A stretch of DNA of 27,430 nucleotides from positions 1 to 27,430 of the forward strand of contig JAEDCM010000023.1 in assembly GCA_016294165.1 (NCBI GenBank), written 5' to 3'. The position numbers and the translations under genes are program-made. Shown here piece by piece: positions 22,907 to 27,430 of the stretch (positions are counted from its first letter, which is position 1; the number at the start of each line of letters is the position of its first letter). A model generated the notes under the pieces. That model worked only from the letters and a program-made list of their open reading frames with translations, was not told the DNA's origin and made no database searches. Source of the stretch: Anaeroplasmataceae bacterium. Lineage in GTDB: Bacteria; Bacillota_I; Bacilli_A; Acholeplasmatales; JAEDCM01.

Positions 22907-24973
22907 ATGCCAAGAGAAATACCTTTACATTTAACTCGTAACATTGGTATTATGGCTCATATTGATGCTGGAAAAACAACAACAACTGAGCGTATTTTAT
23001 ACCATACGGGAAAAATTCATAAAATCGGTGAAACTCATGACGGTGCTTCTCAAATGGACTGGATGGAGCAAGAGCAAGAACGTGGTATCACAATCACTTC
23101 TGCAGCAACAACAGCTCAATGGAAAGGATACCGTGTTAACATTATCGATACTCCAGGTCACGTAGACTTCACAGTAGAAGTTCAAAGATCATTAAGAGTA
23201 CTAGATGGTGCTGTTACAGTATTAGATGCTCAAGCTGGTGTAGAGCCACAAACAGAAACTGTTTGGAGACAAGCAACTGAGTATATGGTACCTCGTATTG
23301 TATTTGTTAATAAAATGGATAAAACAGGTGCAGATTTTGAGTATTCATGTAAAACTATTATTGATCGTTTAGGTGCTAAAGCAGCTCCAATTCAATTACC
23401 AATTGGTGCTGAAGATCAATTTAAAGGAATTATCGACTTAGTTGAAATGAAAGCATACACTTATAATGGTGACCCTGATGAAACTTCAACTGAAATTGAG
23501 ATTCCTGCAGAATTAAAGGATGAAGCAGAAGCAGCAAGAGAACAATTAATTGATGCTGTTGCTGAATTCGATGAAGAAATGATGATGGCTTACCTTGATG
23601 GTGAAGAGGTTACTGCTGAAATGTTAAAAGCTGCAATTCGTAAAGCTACATTATCAGTTCAATTTTTCCCAGTATTATGCGGTACTGCCTTCAAAAATAA
23701 AGGTGTTAGATTAATGCTTGATGCAGTTATCGACTATTTACCTGCTCCAACTGATGTTGCAGCAATTAAAGGTCATGACTCAGAAGGTAATGAAGTTGAA
23801 AGAATTTCATCTGATGATGAACCATTCAGTGCATTAGCATTCAAGGTTATGACTGACCCATTCGTTGGAAGATTAACTTTCTTCCGTGTATATTCTGGAA
23901 CATTAACTTCAGGATCATACATTAAGAATTCTACAAAAGATAAAAAAGAACGTGTAGGACGTTTACTACAAATGCATGCTAATACACGTAATGAAATTAA
24001 AGAAGTATTTGCTGGAGATATCGCTGCAGCTGTAGGATTTAAAGATACTACAACAGGAGATACATTAGTTGGTGAAAAAGATGATATCATCCTTGAATCA
24101 ATGAACTTCCCTGAACCAGTAATTAATGTTGCTATTGAGCCAAAAACTAAAGGTGATCAAGATAAGATGAGTGCTGCATTAATTAAATTAGCTGAAGAGG
24201 ATCCAACTTTCAAAACTTATACTGATCATGAAACAGGTCAAACAATTATCGCTGGTATGGGTGAATTACACTTAGACATCATTGTTGACCGTATGAAACG
24301 TGAATTTAAAGTAGAAGCTAACGTTGGTGCTCCACAAGTATCATATCGTGAAACTATCACTGTTGCAGGTGATTGTGAAGGTAAATTTATCCGTCAATCT
24401 GGTGGACGTGGACAATACGGACACTGTTGGGTTAAATTTGAACCAAACCCTGGTAAAGGATTTGAGTTCGTTGATGCTATCGTTGGTGGAACAGTACCTA
24501 GAGAATATATTCCTGTAGTTCAAAAAGGATTAGAGGAAGCTCTTCCAAATGGTATTATTGCTAATTATCCAGTTATCGATATCAAAGCTACTTTATTTGA
24601 TGGATCATATCATGACGTAGACTCATCAGAAATGGCATATAAGGTTGCAGCATCTATGGCATTAAAAGCTGCTAAAGATAAATGTAAACCAGTATTACTT
24701 GAACCAATCATGGAAGTTGAAGTAGTAGTACCAGATGAGTACTTAGGAAATGTTATCGGAGATTTAACTAGCCGTCGTGGACGTCTTGAAAGCCAAGAAG
24801 CAAGAGGTAAAGCCTACTCTGTTAGAGCAATGGTACCACTTGCAGAAATGTTTGGTTATGCAACAAGCTTAAGATCTAACTCACAAGGTCGTGGAAACTT
24901 CGTTATGCAATTCCATCATTATGAAGCTTGTCCAAAATCAATTGGAGAAGAAATCATTAAAAAACGCGCTTAA
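22907..24973 (+). CDS. fusA: Elongation factor G
   Basis: Translocation GTPase of 688 residues. The G motifs are complete: AHIDAGKTTTTERILY (P-loop), RGITITSA (switch I), DTPGHVDF (switch II) and NKMDKTGAD. Domain II, III (GMGELHLDIIVDRMKREF), IV (GGRGQYGHCWVKFEP) and V (PDEYLGNVIGDLTSRRG) follow in order. Only one copy is present here and nothing suggests a tetracycline-protection or FusB-type variant. It lies 21 bases after rpsG in the operon; 73 bases with a weak internal promoter separate it from tuf. Confidence 0.98.
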   Translation: MPREIPLHLTRNIGIMAHIDAGKTTTTERILYHTGKIHKIGETHDGASQMDWMEQEQERGITITSAATTAQWKGYRVNIIDTPGHVDFTVEVQRSLRVLDGAVTVLDAQAGVEPQTETVWRQATEYMVPRIVFVNKMDKTGADFEYSCKTIIDRLGAKAAPIQLPIGAEDQFKGIIDLVEMKAYTYNGDPDETSTEIEIPAELKDEAEAAREQLIDAVAEFDEEMMMAYLDGEEVTAEMLKAAIRKATLSVQFFPVLCGTAFKNKGVRLMLDAVIDYLPAPTDVAAIKGHDSEGNEVERISSDDEPFSALAFKVMTDPFVGRLTFFRVYSGTLTSGSYIKNSTKDKKERVGRLLQMHANTRNEIKEVFAGDIAAAVGFKDTTTGDTLVGEKDDIILESMNFPEPVINVAIEPKTKGDQDKMSAALIKLAEEDPTFKTYTDHETGQTIIAGMGELHLDIIVDRMKREFKVEANVGAPQVSYRETITVAGDCEGKFIRQSGGRGQYGHCWVKFEPNPGKGFEFVDAIVGGTVPREYIPVVQKGLEEALPNGIIANYPVIDIKATLFDGSYHDVDSSEMAYKVAASMALKAAKDKCKPVLLEPIMEVEVVVPDEYLGNVIGDLTSRRGRLESQEARGKAYSVRAMVPLAEMFGYATSLRSNSQGRGNFVMQFHHYEACPKSIGEEIIKKRA

Positions 24974-24985
24974 TGCAAAACATTA

Positions 24986-25014
24986 TTGCATTTAGAAAAA
25001 AAATAATATAAAAT
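24986..25014 (+). promoter_or_regulatory. Possible internal tuf promoter
   Basis: TTGCAT (24986-24991), a 17-base spacer and TAAAAT (25009-25014) in the fusA-tuf gap. A small stem AATGCA/TGCATT overlaps the -35. Extra tuf expression over fusA is expected from protein demand, but the match is weak and AT-rich. Confidence 0.4.
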
Positions 25015-25046
25015 ATTAATGGAAATCAATTAGGAGGATTATTAAA

Positions 25047-26231
25047 ATGGCAAAGCAAAAATTTGAACGTACAAAACCGCATGTTAATATTGGTACCATT
25101 GGACACGTTGACCATGGTAAAACAACTTTAACTGCAGCTATCGCTACTATCTTAGCTAAAAAAGGTATGGCTGAAGCAAGAGATTATGCTTCAATCGATA
25201 GTGCACCAGAAGAAAAAGAACGTGGAATCACAATCAACACAGCTCACGTAGAATATGAAACAAATGCAAGACACTACGCACACGTAGACTGCCCAGGACA
25301 TGCTGACTATGTTAAAAACATGATCACAGGTGCTGCTCAAATGGACGGTGGAATCTTAGTAGTTTCTGCTGCAGATGGTCCAATGCCACAAACTCGTGAA
25401 CACATCTTATTAGCTCGTCAAGTAGGAGTACCTAAATTAGTTGTTTTCATGAACAAATGTGATATGGTTGATGATGAAGAATTATTAGAATTAGTTGAAA
25501 TGGAAATTCGTGAATTATTAAGCGAATATGACTTCCCAGGAGATGAAATTCCTGTTGTTCGTGGATCAGCTTTAAAAGCTCTTGAAGGTGATGAAGCATG
25601 GGTTGGAAAAATTGATGAATTAATGGAATATGTTGATTCATACATCGATACTCCATCTCGTGAAACTGACAAACCATTCTTAATGCCAGTTGAAGACGTA
25701 TTCACTATCACTGGACGTGGAACAGTTGCTACTGGACGTGTTGAACGTGGAACAATCAAAGTTCAAGAAGAAGTTGAAATTATCGGAATTAAAGAAACTC
25801 AAAAGACTATCGTTACTGGTGTTGAAATGTTCCGTAAATTATTAGACAAAGCTGAAGCTGGAGACAACATTGGAGCTTTATTAAGAGGTATTACTCGTGA
25901 CGCTATCCAACGTGGTCAAGTATTAGCTAAACCAGGTTCAGTTAAACCTCACTTCAAATTTAATGCACAAGTTTATGTATTAAGTAAAGAAGAAGGTGGA
26001 CGTCATACTCCATTCTTCAGTAACTATCGTCCTCAATTCTATTTCAGAACTACTGATATTACTGGTGTTATCAATTTACCTGCTGGTGTAGAAATGGTTA
26101 TGCCTGGTGACAACGTAGAAATGACTGTAGAATTAATTCACCCAATCGCAATCGAACAAGGAACTAAGTTCTCAATTCGTGAAGGTGGACGTACAGTTGG
26201 TGCTGGTTCAGTTACTACTATCATTGAATAA
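25047..26231 (+). CDS. tuf: Elongation factor Tu
   Basis: GTPase of 394 residues that delivers aminoacyl-tRNA to the ribosome. The motifs GHVDHGKTTLTAAI, RGITINTAHVEYE, DCPGHADYVKNMITGAAQMDG and NKCDMVDDEE are intact. Domains II and III include RHTPFFSNYRPQFYFRTTD and the C-terminal REGGRTVGAG. Codon use is narrow, as expected for a very highly expressed gene. The ATG follows AGGAGG. It is last in rpsL-rpsG-fusA-tuf and closed by a strong terminator. Confidence 0.99.
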   Translation: MAKQKFERTKPHVNIGTIGHVDHGKTTLTAAIATILAKKGMAEARDYASIDSAPEEKERGITINTAHVEYETNARHYAHVDCPGHADYVKNMITGAAQMDGGILVVSAADGPMPQTREHILLARQVGVPKLVVFMNKCDMVDDEELLELVEMEIRELLSEYDFPGDEIPVVRGSALKALEGDEAWVGKIDELMEYVDSYIDTPSRETDKPFLMPVEDVFTITGRGTVATGRVERGTIKVQEEVEIIGIKETQKTIVTGVEMFRKLLDKAEAGDNIGALLRGITRDAIQRGQVLAKPGSVKPHFKFNAQVYVLSKEEGGRHTPFFSNYRPQFYFRTTDITGVINLPAGVEMVMPGDNVEMTVELIHPIAIEQGTKFSIREGGRTVGAGSVTTIIE

Positions 26232-26250
26232 TTATTTAAATTATAAAACT

Positions 26251-26280
26251 AACTCAGTTCATATGAACTGAGTTTTTTTT
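26251..26280 (+). terminator. Rho-independent terminator after tuf
   Basis: AACTCAGTTC (26251-26260) and GAACTGAGTT (26265-26274) form a perfect 10-base stem with loop ATAT, followed by six further T. It ends the str operon. Confidence 0.92.
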
Positions 26281-26305
26281 AAATGTATATTATGTGTAAA
26301 AATGA

Positions 26306-26347
26306 TTAACAATTATATTTTAATTGTGGTATAATTTATTCGGTGAT
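26306..26347 (+). promoter_or_regulatory. Promoter and GGTGAT ribosome-binding site of the LtaS-family gene
   Basis: TTAACA (26306-26311), an 18-base spacer and TGG-TATAAT (-10 at 26330-26335, extended). Six bases (TTATTC) then GGTGAT (26342-26347) and 3 bases to the ATG. With a start near 26342 the leader would be about 9 bases. Confidence 0.65.
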
Positions 26348-26350
26348 TAT

Positions 26351-27430
26351 ATGAGAACAATTTTATTAAAAAAATGTTATCAATATATAATTTTCATAAT
26401 CGCAATGATATTTATCGAATTTTTTACTTTTAGAAAATTAGACTTTAATTTTCCAGAGTATTTTTCTTTAGATTTCTTGTTTTTTTGCGTTTTTGCCAGT
26501 TTTATTTTCTTTTTTAAAAGAAGCTTTATTCCGAATATTTATTTAATGATTGTATTCCTGTTATTTATGATACTATCGTTTACTAATATTGTTATGTTTA
26601 ATATTTATGGAAATGTTTTCTCAATTAATATGCTTTTTGATGTTGGGGAAGGAATGGATGTTTTTTCATGGAGTTTTATTCCTCTGAAAACAATGTTTTT
26701 TTACATTTTTATTTATGTTTTAATGGGGGTTTTACTTGTTTTACCGAGCTTTAAGTGGAAATCAAAAGGATTAGATTATTCTTTGGAATTTCGCCTTGTT
26801 TTCTCAACTTTTTTAGTTTGTTTATCTTTATGTGCATTTTCATTTTTACTTATTGGAGTAGAGAAAAAATATAATAATCGATATGGAGCAATTATTGAAA
26901 ATTCGAAATATAATTTTATGCAGTATTATGCATCTACGTCAAAGAATTCGGCCTTTAAAAAATTTGGAATGGCAACTTTCTTCTTAGAAGAATATAATGT
27001 TTACACGATTGATAAGCAAGCTATCGAAGCTGATGATGAGTATAATGATTTAAGAGGCTATTTTGCTAAACCACAAAATACTGATAGTGAGTTTACCGGA
27101 ATTTTAAGAGGTAAAAATGTGATTACTATTTTAGCGGAATCTATTCAACCTTTTGCGATTAACGAATATCTAACTCCAACACTATATCACCTTTTAAATA
27201 ACGGATTAAATTTTACAAATAATTATAGCTATAATAAAACTGATCATAGTGAGATGATTAGTTTTGCAGGGAATAAGTTCAATGAATCTGGACTGCAAAC
27301 CCATTTTGTGGAATATCAATTTCCGTTTTCATTGCCTAACTTATTAAACAAAAATTATAAAACACAGTACTTTCATGATAATGTAGGGAGCTTTTATCGT
27401 CGAAGTGAATTTAATAAAATGTTTGGCTTT
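26351..27430 (+). CDS. LtaS-family membrane phosphoglycerol transferase / sulfatase-like enzyme (3' end outside the window)
   Basis: The first 360 codons are open to the window edge. Five hydrophobic segments (about 11-26, 40-56, 62-84, 112-132 and 148-170) are followed by an extracellular part that begins a sulfatase-like domain: KNVITILAESIQPF with metal-ligand candidate E263, and YNKTDHSEM with T297 at the place of the catalytic threonine of lipoteichoic acid synthase. Five spans plus this domain is the LtaS plan. These enzymes transfer glycerol-phosphate from phosphatidylglycerol to a glycolipid anchor. The linker before the domain (about 171-250) is divergent, and LtaS-like paralogues with other phospho-transfer roles exist, so the exact product is not assigned. 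It is transcribed from its own extended -10 promoter after the tuf terminator. Confidence 0.85.
   Translation, partial: MRTILLKKCYQYIIFIIAMIFIEFFTFRKLDFNFPEYFSLDFLFFCVFASFIFFFKRSFIPNIYLMIVFLLFMILSFTNIVMFNIYGNVFSINMLFDVGEGMDVFSWSFIPLKTMFFYIFIYVLMGVLLVLPSFKWKSKGLDYSLEFRLVFSTFLVCLSLCAFSFLLIGVEKKYNNRYGAIIENSKYNFMQYYASTSKNSAFKKFGMATFFLEEYNVYTIDKQAIEADDEYNDLRGYFAKPQNTDSEFTGILRGKNVITILAESIQPFAINEYLTPTLYHLLNNGLNFTNNYSYNKTDHSEMISFAGNKFNESGLQTHFVEYQFPFSLPNLLNKNYKTQYFHDNVGSFYRRSEFNKMFGF

Noticed and set aside
23773..24090. Long open frames antisense to rpoB, rpoC, fusA, tuf and the ATPase
   Set aside because: They mirror the codon pattern of strongly expressed genes on the other strand, lack ribosome-binding sites and do not resemble any protein I know.
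26173..26190. Ser at the EF-Tu position equivalent to E. coli Ala375, a kirromycin-resistance site
   Set aside because: Ser (FSIREGG) is, from memory, the ordinary residue in Bacillus and Staphylococcus EF-Tu, so it is not a notable change.

Overview
The window is a low-GC Firmicutes-type chromosome segment. It carries the conserved transcription/translation block that in Bacillus subtilis runs cysS-mrnC-rlmB-sigH-rpmG-secE-nusG-rplK-rplA-rplJ-rplL-ybxB-rpoB-rpoC-rpsL-rpsG-fusA-tuf. Base composition is strongly AT-rich. Shine-Dalgarno and sigma-A promoter motifs are of the Bacillus type, and TGA is a real stop (it ends the HD-domain gene, the YdjM-like gene and cysS), so the Mycoplasma/Spiroplasma code 4 is excluded. 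A reduced SigH-like factor, a lipoprotein and an LtaS-family enzyme suggest a monoderm of the Erysipelotrichia/Acholeplasma-like fringe of the Bacilli. That placement is inference.

Layout. 1-76: downstream flank with a possible insertion-sequence end. 77-1694 (minus): HD-domain phosphohydrolase behind a YdjM-like membrane protein. 1859-3535: a GLUG-repeat lipoprotein, transcribed divergently. 3632-7958: cysS, mrnC and a P-type cation ATPase, tightly coupled and closed by a terminator. 8032-9260: rlmB and a SigH-like factor. 9359-10468: rpmG (TTG start), secE and nusG from their own promoter. 10499-11305 (minus): a Cof-type HAD phosphatase that separates nusG from rplK. 11499-13692: rplK-rplA-rplJ-rplL with two L1-type operators and an L10 leader. 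13762-14358: YbxB-like methyltransferase. 14471-21778: rpoB-rpoC. 21980-26231: rpsL-rpsG-fusA-tuf behind a consensus promoter and a structured leader. 26351-end: an LtaS-family membrane enzyme cut by the window edge.

Most genes are core translation and transcription machinery in known synteny. The more unusual content is in regulatory architecture and departures from the usual order: three genes share a very short-leader promoter plus GGTGAT ribosome-binding module; the L1-type operator occurs twice; RpoB carries Gln at the main rifampicin-contact His; SecE has three membrane segments; SigH is shortened; an ATPase replaces the usual neighbour yacP/rae1; rplGB is missing before rpsL. I see no CRISPR array, no tRNA or rRNA gene, and no complete mobile element. 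No gene-free stretch exceeds 300 bases; the longest are 21779-21979, 11306-11498 and 1695-1858, and their contents are listed as regulatory features.
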